From positions 8,401,205 through 8,465,204 of the forward strand of contig NC_045138.2 in NCBI RefSeq assembly GCF_008831285.2: a DNA stretch of 64,000 bases, given 5' to 3'. Shown piece by piece: positions 1 through 12,904 of this stretch. Position numbers and translations under genes: made by a program. The notes under the pieces are model-generated. The model saw only the letters and a program-made list of their open reading frames with translations. It had not been told where the DNA came from and did no database searches. How positions within the stretch are numbered: the stretch's first letter is position 1; every line of letters starts with the position of its first letter. This stretch comes from Nymphaea colorata. Lineage: Eukaryota; Streptophyta; Magnoliopsida; Nymphaeales; Nymphaeaceae.

Positions 1-577
1 CTTTAGATGAGCTTGCTCTTTGTGAATTCAAATAGCATACATGATCCAAAAGAGAGTCCTTCTCATCAATAATTGGAAGAAAAAAAAAAGAGCTTCATAA
101 GTTTGTTATTGGCCTTAGGCCTGATTTAATGGGTCCAAAACCTTCAAACATCTTTAATTCATAAGTTATATATTCCAACTATTCAAGAACCTCTTGTTTG
201 TCTTAGTATGGAAGAAAAATAGATTAATCAATTCCAAATGCTAAAAATGATAGTGATCTTGCTAAGTGACATGGATATGGCAATTTTGCTGCCATACCCA
301 TTTCATGTTCATTTCAATGTTTTGTATATTATTTTTGGATATTAATTATCCAAAAGGAATTTCACCTGTTTTGCATTAATTTGTTATTTTTCTATGAAAT
401 TCTGCACACACATACATACATATGTACTTTGCCGTATTACCATATCCACAACCTTTAAAATTGCCATGTCCATACTCGCTTTTCCATACCAATACCTGTA
501 TCCATGTGACTTAGTGTTGTTATCAGACCTGGACCAAACTAAAAAGCATATACACTGCCTTACTTCAAGCAGTCATA

Positions 578-580
<3 letters not shown>

Positions 581-612
<32 letters not shown>
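581..612. repeat. (GA)n microsatellite
   Basis: About 14 GA units, then an interrupted GA-rich tail. Creates spurious Arg-Glu and Ser-Leu open frames on the two strands. Confidence 0.97.
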
Positions 613-615
<3 letters not shown>

Positions 616-1786
616 GAGGTGAAATCCTCCAGCCATCCGCGTCTCCAGCCAACCATGTAAACACATGGCCCGATGCAGCACATTTGGTGGTATGCTATGG
701 GAGACCAGAAGAGTTCTCCATCCAAACCTGGATGGAGAAATACAGGAATTATATATATATATATGTTCTCAAGTCTTAAACTTTGTTGTGATAACAATAG
801 CGCAACAAACATTGCTAGTAAATTATGAATCACCCAGAACTGAGCACATTAAAATGGATTTCCCTATGTTTAAGAAGAATACTTGAGGACAACCATCAAT
901 AAACCATTTGTATGTTTTGAATATTAGTTGGTCTTACCTCCTTTTGAAAGGAAGTTGCTTTTTTCTGTGGCATATCAGTGTATTTACAGCTATCTCTGGA
1001 GCACATGTTCGGTTTCGGCTTCAAGGAGGAAAATGGAGTGTTTAACAACACATCTATGCATAGTCAGCACTATCACCCCAATCATGGCTACTAATGAAGT
1101 AGGACTGGTAACTAGGATAGAATAGTAGGTGTAAAGTAAATTTCCCAATGTTTCCCGGTTACTCCAACATACTTTCCCATCATGAACCATATACACAAGA
1201 GAGATCATATGCGCATGGGTCGGTAGTAGCAGAATCGTTTCATTATCAAGAATGAAGAACATTTCCCACCAAAGGATCGGTCTAATGATACCACTCACTA
1301 GTAAATAGTGCAAAACTTCTTTCAGCTTTTGCCTTCACACAGCATTGGAAATGCAAACACATCATATAAGGAAAGGCACCTTCACACAGCCCTAGATTTT
1401 TTTTACAACAATAGCAAGGTGAGGCTCGTGGTAAGACCCAAAAAATGACATGTTCTATGCTAAGGACAATCAGAGGAATTATAGATGCCTCTGATTGTAT
1501 AAGTACATTCACCATCAACAGTTCTGATGTGGCCTCCCTCGGTGCTTCCGGAAGAGATGGATAGGCAGTTCTCATGATCAGTATGAATGGGGGCTTTTTT
1601 TTCTTTCTCAAAAAAACACTCATTTGCTCGTAGAATGCGACTGCTTCTTTTGCTGATCTGTGATCATGCCCCCTTTCTTCCAAGGATTTCACTGAAGCTT
1701 TGGTATCACTTTTTTTTTTCCACCTTAGCAAACTTTTTGTTTATACCCCAAGTTTGAGGAGGAATGCTAAATATATATTTTTCCCT

Positions 1787-1875
<89 letters not shown>
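1787..1875. repeat. Compound (AC)13(AT)31 microsatellite
   Basis: An uninterrupted AC run (1787-1812) passes directly into an uninterrupted AT run (1813-1875). Confidence 0.98.
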
Positions 1876-1878
<3 letters not shown>

Positions 1879-2887
1879 CTATTTGTCTGTATATGTATTT
1901 TACATAGAGACTGTCCATGCTTGATATATTTATGTAAACATATATTCTTTTGCTCTCATGTCCTTTCTTCTTCGCATTTTGTAGTTCTTATTTTTCTTTG
2001 TAAATTTTAATTTCAGTTTTTTTAAGCCAGTTATTGGCTGAATTTTGAGCTAACAGCTGAGTAGCTCCAATGGCTAGATTCTAACCGATGAGCTATCTCA
2101 ACAGCTAGATCCTTCTTCCCCTTGTGCATACACGTAGAAGTCAATCCTCTCCCACAAGTATGGCTTGCAATGCCAATTCTCTTCTGATCTAGAGAATTAT
2201 TTTCCGATCTTTTCTTTGAGAATTTATGAAGTGGGCAGCACGAAGTAGTTCTGCAGCTAGTTCATCTCCAAGCTCATCCTCAAACTTTTGAACTCAAGTT
2301 GGAAACTGAAGGGTCAAAATCGTCTCATATACATTGCATAACGAGTTGCCAAAGAATAAAAAATGAACTAAGAAGTAATCTCTTTCAGAATTTTTTTTAC
2401 CAAAGTTCGTAGATAACAGATTTTTTATTTTTTATCATGAACAGCATGGATTAGGAAATTTAGAGACTGTCAAGATGAAAGGTTGTGATGGATGAGCATC
2501 CAAGTTCATATGGACAAGCAACTTTCAATAGAAAAATATGAGAAGAATGCAGACTGTAGGCGTTCATGCAAACAATCCCCTTGATCTGCATCCCAGACCC
2601 TTTAGCACTATCCCCAAGTTACTCGGGTCAATAGAAATTAAATGATTCAACATCTTCACAAAGAGTGAATTCATCCACTGTTGGAAGTAGTAGAAACATG
2701 AATTTGTGACACTGTAAGAAAGAAAAGTGTGGCTGGAACCCAAATTTCCAGGCTTCTTCCTGCATTTCTATTCATAACTATGTCACACAGGTGTAGGGAG
2801 CAAGTGCAGCTCAGGTATATATACATACACACACACATCTCTATTCATAAACTCTGTCGCACAGGTGTAGGGTGGGGATGCTGGTGC

Positions 2888-2908
2888 ATATATATATATA
2901 TATATATA
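2888..2908. repeat. (TA)n microsatellite
   Basis: Short pure TA run. About 70 bases upstream, near 2812-2840, lies a shorter TA/CA run followed by similar text (tctctattcata, then gtgtaggg), suggesting a local duplication of about 75 bases. Confidence 0.9.
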
Positions 2909-3165
2909 ACACTAATTAACTATTTCACAGCCTTATTTGTCCACATTTTTTCTCTTTCACATTTTAGTCATCACCCATTGTTGTAACTTGTAAATAAGTT
3001 TTTATGCTAGGGTTACTTTAGCCAGATGAGAGCTCCTTTCGTCCCTTTCAAAGACCAGTTGTCCTTTAAAATATGAAAAAATGGTATTGTCTTAGAATGA
3101 CACCCCTTGTGGTCTCTAAGAGGGACTACAAGTCTACAAGCCCTTATCATCCCTTTTATAGATGG

Positions 3166-3168
<3 letters not shown>

Positions 3169-3215
<47 letters not shown>
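3169..3215. repeat. (GA)23 microsatellite
   Basis: Pure GA run followed by about 80 bases of degenerate purine-rich sequence (to about 3300). Confidence 0.97.
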
Positions 3216-3216
<1 letters not shown>

Positions 3217-3390
3217 CTATCATGCAGGAATGAGAGGGAAAAATGGGAAGGGAAAAGGAAAGAGAGAGAGAGAAACGAGAGAGGGGAATGAGAGGACAGG
3301 TGGGTTTTGCTGCTTGCTGTCAATGAACTCCCATTGCCAGTCAATGAAAAAGATTCCTCACCATCATCAGTCACTGGACTCCAAAAGTAG

Positions 3391-3428
<38 letters not shown>
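3391..3428. repeat. (AT)5(GA)14 microsatellite
   Basis: Short AT run joined directly to a GA run. Confidence 0.95.
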
Positions 3429-3431
<3 letters not shown>

Positions 3432-5232
3432 TGAGAAGGACACCTGTGCAAGTGTGCATGCAGTGAGGTAAGGTTTTTTTGTTTTAACAGTAAAGAAGGA
3501 GAGACGTGGGTGCAGTGCCTGTTTTGGCATGTCAGTGTTACATACTTAGTTGTCAAGGAGGCTAGGCATCCAAAAGTTGTTGCAATTTTGCTTAGGTATT
3601 TTTAATTCTAAACTGTTAGCTTTATGTTTTATGTGTTAAGTTAGCAAGTTAGGATTAGTCAAAATCAACTTATAAAACAGCAAAATAAAATGTTTAATGC
3701 ATTGAATTTAAACCAGATAGACTTCTCATTATAGAACTGAAACTGACCTCTAAACAATAAACAGAAAATAACCAAAATAATACCTACTTTGAAATCTGGT
3801 GCTCTCTAAACTGGACCTATGGTAGATGGCAACTGAATATGAACAAATTCGAAAGACAGTTAAAGACTCCTACACGACTCTGACTTAAGTTGTCTAATGC
3901 ATACATTAGCAGAAATCACACCTACAATCCTAACTCAATCAATTCAGGTAAAAGATAGACCTTGCAAGCAATTTAATTTCTGCACAAGTTGTAATTTTCT
4001 GAGATACTTATAGCAAAAATTCTATGTTTTCAACATAAATTTTGAAACCACTGGGTCAAATCAGACTCCCTGCAATAAAATTAAGTTAAACACTCAAGGG
4101 ATAACAGGTCTTGGGAAGCAAACAAATCTAGTATCAGAGGCTAGTCACCTAAACTTCCAAATGGACTAGGTGCCAGCACACCTAGGTGCCAAACCCACAC
4201 CCCATGCCTAAGTGACAGGACTCAACCATTGGAAGCATGTAAAACAAGTATAAACACATTGATGTGATTAAGATAATCAAATATGCCAAAGGCATTCTGG
4301 ACATAAAACAAAGTTAAAGTTTAAAAAGTGTACTGCTAAATTTGTATGTACAAGCTAGCCAAATGTAGGTTTTACAGTAGTAGCTTTGTCAAGCTGAGCA
4401 CTGGCAAGTCCAAACATGCCAGACAAGAAATCTAAGACCGATAAGGGCTTAGCCACTTCTTGTACAGCATCAAAATTCAAAATTCTATGAAAACATGTGA
4501 TTGCTATAACTGGGGTTAGGTATTTGAGCATGCTATATAATTGATTTTCATTTGCAGGAAATTTGATCCAGGCAAACATTTTACCAGAGATTGCTAGTCA
4601 GCTCATACATGCGGCTGAATGGCGGAGAACAAGAATTGCAGATTAGGAAAGCACGGTTGAAGATGCAGACGCCGTGATGGGAGCTGATAATTTACTTGGA
4701 TCAGACACAATTTGTTCTAGATAGAAAATGTAGACAACAGCACGTTAATGCTGAAAGGATGCTTCAATATGATGCGAAGATAACTTGGATGAATTTATTA
4801 ATAAAGGTTCAACTTGGGAGGTTCACTCATAGTGTGTTCATTGTTGGTCCTCAAGTTAGACCTAGTCCAGGGGCCCCATGCCAGTTCAGCTATGTAGAAG
4901 CTGAAAGCGATGAAGCCAGTAACGAGTTGAATGAGAAATATAAACAGACTCACCAATATTGTTCAAGGGTCTCTAATTTGGATAGCATCCAGGGCCATCA
5001 GTTGGCTCTGCCATGCAAGAAAAAAAGAAGCATGACATAAAATTCTAAGGCAGTGGAAAGAAGTTTTAACAACAGACGGCACAACAATGAACAAGAAATG
5101 AAAACAGTAATAGCCTTTTTGGAGGTAATTCTACTGCGATAGCTTTGCTTGTCCCAATTTTGGTTCAGGAATGAAATATACCCACAAACATGGTATAAGA
5201 TAAAAGGAAAATTGATCTAGTACCAAGTAGTA

Positions 5233-5503
5233 TAGAGCTTCTGGTAGCACTCAGGATGCTTTTCTCTGGGTTAAACTGAGCAGACCCATGCCTTGTGGCG
5301 TTTTGTATGGTCAGAGAGTTGCCTGATGATTCAGAATCTTCGCGAGGTTGGTCAGGGAATAAGCACTTGACCTGATTGAAGGATTCAAGGTTGCCAGTCT
5401 GAGAACCAAATGGAGTCCACCATGACAACAATGGCACTGCGGACAATTGTAGCACATCACTATGGGGAAGCCCTCCATGATTTCTGCTTAAGGTTGATTG
5501 CAT
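5233..5503 (-). CDS. NF-YA-like N-terminal exon (partial)
   Basis: NF-YA is the sequence-specific subunit of the CCAAT-box-binding trimer NF-Y in the nucleus. The minus-strand frame starting at ATG 5501-5503 reads MQSTLSRNHGG..., then WWTPFGSQTGNLESFNQVK and LFPDQP. Plant NF-YA proteins characteristically begin MQS and carry a WW...GSQ...ESFGQLKSL...P block in this region, so order and spacing fit. The frame is open for about nine codons upstream of the ATG (up to 5530), compatible with the tail of a 5'-UTR exon or a splice acceptor just before the start. It stays open to 5165, but resemblance fades near 5233, so the donor site is unknown. The conserved DNA-binding/subunit-association domain was not found downstream. 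It may be a long-intron gene running off the window, or a gene fragment. Family recognition is from memory of the motif, not a search. Confidence 0.55.
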
Positions 5504-5530
5504 CTTAAAATGCTCTTGAAGAGGAATCAC

Positions 5531-6560
5531 CGAAACAATTTGGAGTGCAGCCTTTAGCTAGGACTACCTAATTCACAAGATCCAAGGTCGACGTTATTTG
5601 AAATAATTCTTTCAAGCAGGAAAAGAAAAAAGGAGAAAGACACATGTTTATGCATAGAGACCCACAACCATAATATCAGATAACTCAACAGGGAGGAAGC
5701 CTCGACTAGCTTAACATAAGAACTTCCAGACATCTCTTAAGATTCAACACAGCAGTCGTTATCTCTCATAAAATGAAGATTACAGAACTTCAATGACCAC
5801 CAAGAGCGGCAACGAAGTAACTTAGTACTGAATCAAGCAATGACAAGTGAATGGTCAGTCCAGGTCCCAACAATCACCATCACAGGTTGTAAATTCATAG
5901 GAAAACAGAAACCGTCCGTTATAGCAGAGAGGATGGCTTTTCAACAAGTGGACATCGATTCTGAACACGACCCCTGAGAGAACAACCATCTAAACCAGAG
6001 ATCATGGTAGGAACAAGTAAAAAGAGAGGGTAAAGGCAACCACACTGAAGCTGGCTCAGTACGGAAGGAAAAGAACAAGAAAAAGGGAGTCGACAACTCC
6101 CTCTGATGTTCGAAAAGTTAACTTGGGCAGCCATGAAAAAAGGTAAAGAGCTTGACGGCACAAAGGCTTCCATTTCAACAACATAATCCATGAAAAACAG
6201 GAGGAAGATAACTGACAAACCACACAGTGGTCGAGAAACAACCTGCAGAACAGCGAAGTGCAATCATTGCAGCCATGTCCCAGAGTTCAGTCCTCCCATC
6301 ACAGAGAACCCTACCTCCAAAGCACCAGCAACCACCGGCAGAGAGAGAGGGAGAAAGAAAGAGAGAGAAGGGGTTACTTTAGCGGGGCCCAATCGGGTAA
6401 GAGCACTACGCAAGGCTGCAAGCATATTATATTAACACCAAAGCACTGGTTTCTTTTCAATGACATGTTGCAGTTAAAATAAGCAGCCATTATTTGAGTG
6501 GGTGATCAGATGGAGGGTGGCCTCATGGACAAGTTGTGTCGCCCTCCATTGCGGCAGCGA
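5531..6560 (-). promoter_or_regulatory. Possible leader/promoter zone of the NF-YA-like gene
   Basis: No coding sequence is recognised. A GA-rich run at 6339-6370 reads as a CT-rich tract on the minus strand, a common feature just downstream of plant transcription starts. NF-YA genes often have long, intron-containing 5' leaders. The assignment is inference from position only. Confidence 0.25.
6339..6370. repeat. GA-rich tract
   Basis: Imperfect GA/GAA run upstream (on the minus strand) of the NF-YA-like exon. Confidence 0.8.
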
Positions 6561-9500
6561 CCTCGAGGAGTCGTGCGTCAGCGAAGGTCAGGGAAATTTT
6601 ATTCATGGCGTCTGCTCTCCCCACCAAACATAAAATTAATGATCCAGAGCCAACCAACCTAACCGTTTACTCAAAGGACTTCTCTCCGTCTGGGTGTACG
6701 ATGGTTCAGCCATTGACATTTCGGACTCGTGGAGATTTACAGGTTTGTCTCCATAATTTGGGTTCCTTGCAGCCGGACTCAAATCTCAAAAGCGATTCTC
6801 AAATAGAATTAAGTTTCTTTACAGCCGGTTATCTGAATCGAATTAGCCACAGCTGATAAGTTCTGTTTGGATGGGGATTCTTAACAAATGTTGTTTTGTG
6901 AAAATCAGGTTCTCCAAAAACCAATTGGTGTGTTTTAGTGGCAAGTGCAACATAGAACCTTAAAAGAATAAAAGTATGACCTTGAGTATTTTACACATTT
7001 TTCCTAAGTAAAGCGCCATTTTGAAAATGTCATTTTGTCCAAACTGGGTTTTCTCATAAACCCAATTTCAACGGTCACTCAAACACGCTTTAAATGTCAT
7101 TTTAAAAGGGAGGCGATTCTTCAATAATTTTTGAAAATAAAGCCTTTATCACACTAGTACATGCCTTTCAGGGGTTTTGTAATTTTGTTGGTACTTCATC
7201 AATAATATGGTCGGGGCCTAACCTTTTAGCAGGATTGCAGTGGAAGCATTTGAATTTTTTTTATGACATAACACAAACACTGGCTTAATCTAAAACTTTT
7301 CATTTAATTACCTTTTAAATGAAAAAAATTCAAATTTTTGCCTCTATATCTTACTCCCAAGAGGGTGCATTGTGTTTTAAGAAAGAACCTGCTTTCTAAC
7401 CTCAAGCTTCTTTTTTTTTTTGTAAAAAAATCATTTTAGAAGGGGTATTTGTTAAATATATTTTACCTCTAAAAGTTCTCTTAGAAAACCATGAACCTAA
7501 GAGCTGAAACGTACTTCGTGTTTTTAAAAAAATGAAAGTTTATTAAACAATGAAAAAAAGTAAATTTTCCTTACCCGTCCTCACCTTATTATCTATTTAA
7601 AAAATGTCTCACTTTCCTCCTTTGATCTTTGCGACTCCGTCTTCCCCTTTGTTCTTAGCAGGGCAAATTTGTCCTCGGCGCTATAATTAACCAAAAGTTC
7701 TCCGGTTGCCTGAAGAATACTTAAAGGCAATAATAGCAAGGTAAGTGTGACTTTGAAATTAAACTATAAAAAAACACGTACGAATTTCTTTTATAATCAT
7801 AACTACATAGATGCGATTCCTTTATAGGAAGTCTAAGAATCAACACAGATAATAAGTTCATTCACAAGATATTTTACAAAAAATCATTGGTCGAAAAGTT
7901 ATCACCTGTAAGATTCTCCCCACACAAAGATGCCTTTTGTATCTTAAGAGTGAATGTTGTATATGTATCCATCGTGTAGCGCAACCTGCGATAGTCAATA
8001 GCTGGCATGCAGCCTATAATTGGTTCAATGCCCTTCACACCAACTAGAAGGAAGTGATGCACAAGTTAAGTTAAAGTGCAATGCGGCGCGCTTACATATT
8101 TTTGGGTTTTGGGAGCAATAGAGGTGGAGATGCCTCCATGTCTTTTTTGTCTTAGGCTGTGTCTTAGGCTGTAAGATGAAATATTCATTATGTTCACTTA
8201 AAAATGTTATATCTGTCCGATCAAATCCACTAAGAACAAACTTAATTTCTGCCCATGAAATAAAATTTAACTAAGCTGTGATGAAAAAAAAAGTATTTTT
8301 TTCCCATAATAACCAAACAAGAGTTAACATTTTAATTGCCCATAATTATTGGGTTGCCAAAATATGAACATGCATGAAAAGTTGAAGAAAAGCAAAAGAG
8401 AGAGAGAGAGAGAGTGTGTGGGGGGTGAAAGCTTTAAAAAAGAAAGATAAAGTTTCAAAATGGATGATAAGACTTTTTTTTGTAGTTATTCTTAGGGTTG
8501 TACAAAGAGGTCAGTAGCTGAGGCTGCCACTAAAATGAAGCTTAACTCATGCAACGGCAAAATATGTTTTGGGGTCATCATAAAAACTACTTTGAGTTCA
8601 ATTAAATTTTTTTCTTTCAAAAGAGTTTTTTTGGTACGAAACCCATGGTTGTACTATATATAATTGAAAAAAAACAAAGAGAAAAATCACAAAATTGTCT
8701 AACATTTGGGAAACAACAACTTACAATTTAACTTTTAAAAGTTAAAATAGACATTCAACTTTTGATAGAAATTCACAATTAGCAAATTAGCTGAATTAAT
8801 TTTTAAAGTAAAATAACAAAAAATGTTTCTTTTAAACACAAAGTATCTTTTGTCAGCCATGACTCATTATTTGAGGTATTTTTTATAATTTTATATCAAA
8901 AATTAATATTTTTTAGTATGCATATCTTTGATAATTTATTTCGTAAAAATTGAGTGTCCATTTGTAAACGTTTAAAAAGTGGGTGGTGATTTGCCATTTA
9001 TTCTTAACAATGTTTTCGAAAATTTTTCAAAAAAAGAAAAGAACGTATACCATTTGGGTTAATGATCAAGCTTAACCAAGCCAAGCTCTAGCTTTCTAAA
9101 CCTTGAGTCAGGCTGAACCGAAAATAGTTTCGAGCTCGAGCTGAGTCCACCATAACTGTAGCCCAGTTCGAGCTGGCTTAGCTTTGTTCAAACTCTGTTA
9201 CAATATTATAAAACTAAATGAAGCCACTGAGAATACTCCCTTCTTCTTCTTCCTTCCTCGTGTTCCTCCTTCTTCCTTCCTTCCTGTTTGTTCCTCCTTC
9301 CTGTTTCTGCTTATATTTCCAATGTGAAGAAATTAGCTGCAACTTACATCTAGTCTCTTCATCTACCGATTTTTTCAGGCCATGTTCGTGTAAATAAGTT
9401 TTGGACATGTAGTCGATCACCTAAACCGGTCATTACAAATTACTTTAAAAATTCATTTTTTTTCACAAACATGATTTTTACAAAACGTCATTTTCAAATA

Positions 9501-9916
9501 GTGTCATCTAAGCACTGCTACTTAAAGGTTGTTTGGAAATAAAAATATTATGTGAATTGTTCATGAATCTACCCCAACGATTGGGTCAGGTTATCGAATG
9601 CTAGAACTATTGTTCTATGAATTTACTTCAATTTTTTGGGTAGACTGGCTACCCCTAATAGGCCATTTAGATGCAAAGTTGATTATACATGCCACTTCTT
9701 TTAATGTAATTTTATGCATCATTTTAAGTATGACGAAAAACTCATGATTAATACTAAAAGAAAGAAACTTTTTGTAGGGATAAAAACGAAAATCACAAAA
9801 AAAAGATTTGAGAATTCAATAAATGTAAAATTTGTCAGTCCATAGGTGTATATCGTTATGACCAATATATCCCTTTAAGCAACAAAAAAGCATTTTTTTT
9901 TGTCCTGCTTGTAGTG
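6561..9916. other. AT-rich intergenic DNA, no gene seen
   Basis: Holds a GA run at 8397-8414 and a short exact duplication of a 13-base word around 8150-8173. A segment at about 9110-9190 is rich in GAGCTCGAGCT-like words, a look often seen in plant foldback repeats, but I found no termini. No open frame resembles a protein family. Confidence 0.6.
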
Positions 9917-10245
9917 TTATCTCATAAATATTTTATTATCTCATAAACATTATCTTATAATTATGTTTACTGTTATCTCATACATCTTTCTATTATCTCA
10001 TTATTTCATAAATTTTTTATTATCTCATAAACATTATCTTATGTTTACCGTTATCTCATGCATCCATCTATCATCTCATTATCTCATAATTTTTTTGTTA
10101 TCTCATAAATATTATCTCATACTTATGTTTTACGTTGTCTTATACATTTATCTATTTGTTATCTTATTATCTGATAATTTTTTTGTTATCTCATAAACAT
10201 TATCTCATACTTATTTTTATTTCATATCTATTTGTCATCTCACGC
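9917..10245. repeat. Minisatellite, ~80-bp unit, about four copies
   Basis: The words TTATCTCATAAACATTATCT and TTATCTCATACATC recur in fixed order. Corresponding points (GTTTACTGTTATCTCATACA and its variants) fall near 9964, 10043 and 10127, giving periods of about 79 and 84 bases. The plus-strand frames 9963-10196 and 10135-10335 are translations of this repeat (recurring FLLSHKHYL), not genes. Confidence 0.85.
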
Positions 10246-12634
10246 ACATGCATATGCAAATGTTTATATATGAAAATAAATATACATATTGATAGTAGAA
10301 TCCATCCCAACTTACTCAACTGGTTTCACAAGTAACTCGGTTTCATTTACATGACACCTTTGTAAACCTCCGTTTTGTGAAAACAAATGAAAACAAGATT
10401 TTAAAAAAGTTTTAAGTTTTTGGGTGGCACATCCAAAACACGTTCTTTTGTGAATAAGTCGGACGGGCAGTTTGTTCTCTCTCATTCATTCTGAAAACCA
10501 AGTTTCCTCAAAGTATGTGAAAAGCATCCTCTTTCAGGAGAGGTGGAATCAGTGTGATGAGATCACTGTTTGCTGCAGTCAGGCCGGCCGGCCATCGAGG
10601 CTTTGGTGAGCACAGTACGAGGCTCTAGTTGTTTCTGCCCAATCTGGTGACGACGGTGGTGGTGGTGGTGGTGGCGGTGCTGGTGACTATAGGTGCACTA
10701 AAACCTCCCCACATATAATTGCAACGACAACATCCACATATGTACCAGCAACAGGGGATCGGATTTGTGCCGGATTCAAGAGTATCAAATAAGTTTTGCA
10801 CATTTAAAAAAAAAGTAATTAGTTATTTATTTATTTATTTATACATTTTAAAATAATTTTTTATCATTTTCGGCCGATTCAGTAACCTTTTTGGTTGGAG
10901 CCGGTTTTAATAATATTGGTAGGTTAGAAGAGCGCCTGTTCTTAAAAACAAAGAAAGAGTGAAAAAATGAGTTTCTATGGTTGTTGGCGTAACCTTTATT
11001 CCTGTACCGTAGCCTAATGATGCGGACATCAGATCCGTATTAAGAATCGATTTGATTTACGGGCGGGTACAAGAATTTCATGCGTCACGCGCGATACATT
11101 ATTTTATTTTAAAAAAGACATTTTAAAAGTTTTATTTTTAATTATTTAAAGATTCTTTGTTTATTTTTTTAAATAATTAATATAATAATATTTTTTTGCC
11201 AATTCACAACCAGTTGAGCTAAACCGCCAATTACTGATTGGATCCATATCGAACCAAGTCTGGTCCATGTGGGTTGGGCATGTGGTTGTGGTGGAGCTAG
11301 AAAAAAATTGTAAAGGGACACTCATTTACAAATTTTTATATCTAAAAGAATATTATGTATACAACAAAACAAACATTTGTAAATGTTTTAATATAAATAT
11401 AAAAAAAGACATTAAACCACATGTAATTCCGCCTTTGGCCCAATCTTTGCTATGTAAAAAGGTTTAAGATTTTTTTAGTGCCTTAAGAGAGTTGTTTGAT
11501 AACAATAATATGTTGTTACTGTCTAATAAATATGCCATTAAGATTGAGGTAGGTGGGTGAAACACTATAATATAATGATCCATGAACATGCCGAAATTTG
11601 TGGGATAGATTCATGAAATAGTAACAAACTGTTCATATTGCCAAACGGCCCTTAAGTGTTCACTGCTTGTGGGCCCCACACTCACATATAACGAACCAAC
11701 TCCTATTAATGTTATGTTTGGATGAAGGGAAAGAGAGAAATGAATGGATACAAGGGAAAGAAAAGGAATGATAATGGAGAAAAGAAAGAGGAGAAAAGAA
11801 AAAAAATGATCATCTATTCTTTTCCCTTCCAATCTCTTCATTTTTGAAGGGATTGAAATTACATTAAAAAATCATTTCCTTTTTCTTCCTTTTTTTTCCT
11901 TTTAAATCCAAACACAGTTATTAGTTCTCATTTTCTTTTCCTCCACATAAATTATTTATCCAAACACATGATTAACTTTTCTTTCCATGTTAATTAAACG
12001 ATTGTCTTGGGATTGGTGCCAAAGAGGGACCAACTCATATGATCCAATGCCATGCCCTCTGAGTTGGGCATTCAATTTTAGAATCCAGTTCAATTACTTG
12101 AATTCAATCAGACCATGGAGATGCATTTCATACATATGGCCGGTCCCCAGTTCTCAATCAAACAATTCAAAATTTTTTAAAATTTAGTGCACACGTACAG
12201 CTCATAAAAGTTAAGAAATTAGATGGTGTGATATTTTCAAGGTTAGAAAAAAACTTATTCTAACGTTAATCTGCTGGAGAAATAGGAGTTTGGTAGAAAT
12301 TTTAAATTTTTTTGAAAGCAAGAAGAATTAAAAAAATAGAAAAGGGCAATTGGCATTGGTCTCGATTTTCTGGTAAAACCAACCACGGTGATTGGATGGC
12401 TCCAAGCCATAGTAATTAATGAGACAACTAATAAAGTGGCGATGTGAAAGTGGGAACACACATAAATGCATCTTTCTCGTCATTTGCTGAAAGACTCAAA
12501 CGTTTGTGCAATTAAATTGTGGAAAATTTTGGATGTTTCTTCTTCGGTGTGTTTTAGAACCCTCGTCAATCAAGACCCGACGTGGACAAAACAAAAACTC
12601 TTTTTCTTTTCTGCCAGCTACCGACTAATTGTCA
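10246..12634. other. Intergenic DNA, no gene seen
   Basis: AT-rich, with a small GC-richer island around 10540-10690 containing a (GGT)n run at 10655-10674. No coding signal recognised. Confidence 0.6.
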
Positions 12635-12649
12635 TTTTCAATTTATTTT

Positions 12650-12889
12650 CTGGTGTGCTAGAGGTATTAATCCCACTACTTGAAAAAGACCCGAAGCCCC
12701 TCCTATTTTTCCTGCCTCCGGGGTCCTGAGCTGCGTCGGTGTCAGCGATAGCAATGGTGCACCCTTCACTTTGGATGCCGCGCCCTACCGCCTTAAGACA
12801 TAGGAACATAACGCCCATGGGAATCAAACTAAAGACCTGCCTTAATACAAGCCCCTAACTCGACCAGCTATGCTTTGCCCCTTGAAGCC
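12650..12889 (-). mobile_element. tRNA-derived SINE with 15-bp target duplication
   Basis: A 240-bp insert is bounded by perfect 15-bp direct repeats TTTTCAATTTATTTT at 12635-12649 and 12890-12904, the signature of LINE-mediated target-primed insertion. Read on the minus strand it begins GGCTTCAAGGGGCAAAGCAT, has an A-box-like TAGCTGGTCGAG (about 12860-12871) and a B-box-like AGTTTGATTCC (12819-12829), i.e. an internal RNA polymerase III promoter at tRNA-like spacing. It is GC-richer than its surroundings. The 3' end near 12650 has no long poly(A); the A-rich minus-strand start of the duplication may have served. The family name is not known to me. Confidence 0.75.
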
Positions 12890-12904
12890 TTTTCAATTTA
12901 TTTT

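Larger units (their letters stand above)
1..5232. other. AT-rich intergenic DNA (possible introns of a minus-strand gene)
   Basis: No coding region is recognised on either strand. Open frames here are short and mostly translate microsatellites (RERERE, SLSLSL, YIYIYI). If the NF-YA-like exon ending near 5233 is real, its later exons should lie here or beyond the left edge on the minus strand. I looked for the conserved NF-YA DNA-binding segment and did not find it. Minus-strand frame 4355-4579 and plus-strand frame 4696-5040 are open but resemble nothing I know. Microsatellites are listed separately. Confidence 0.6.

Noticed and set aside
3073-3466. Frames rich in RERERERE / SLSLSL
   Set aside because: Translations of (GA)n microsatellites; the same applies near 573-833, 6190-6482 and 26411-26662.
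1-5164. NF-YA DNA-binding domain exons
   Set aside because: No minus-strand stretch reading like VNAKQYH or RKPYLHESRH was found.
9917-10245. CRISPR-like array
   Set aside because: Units are degenerate, contiguous and lack unique spacers; this is a plant minisatellite.
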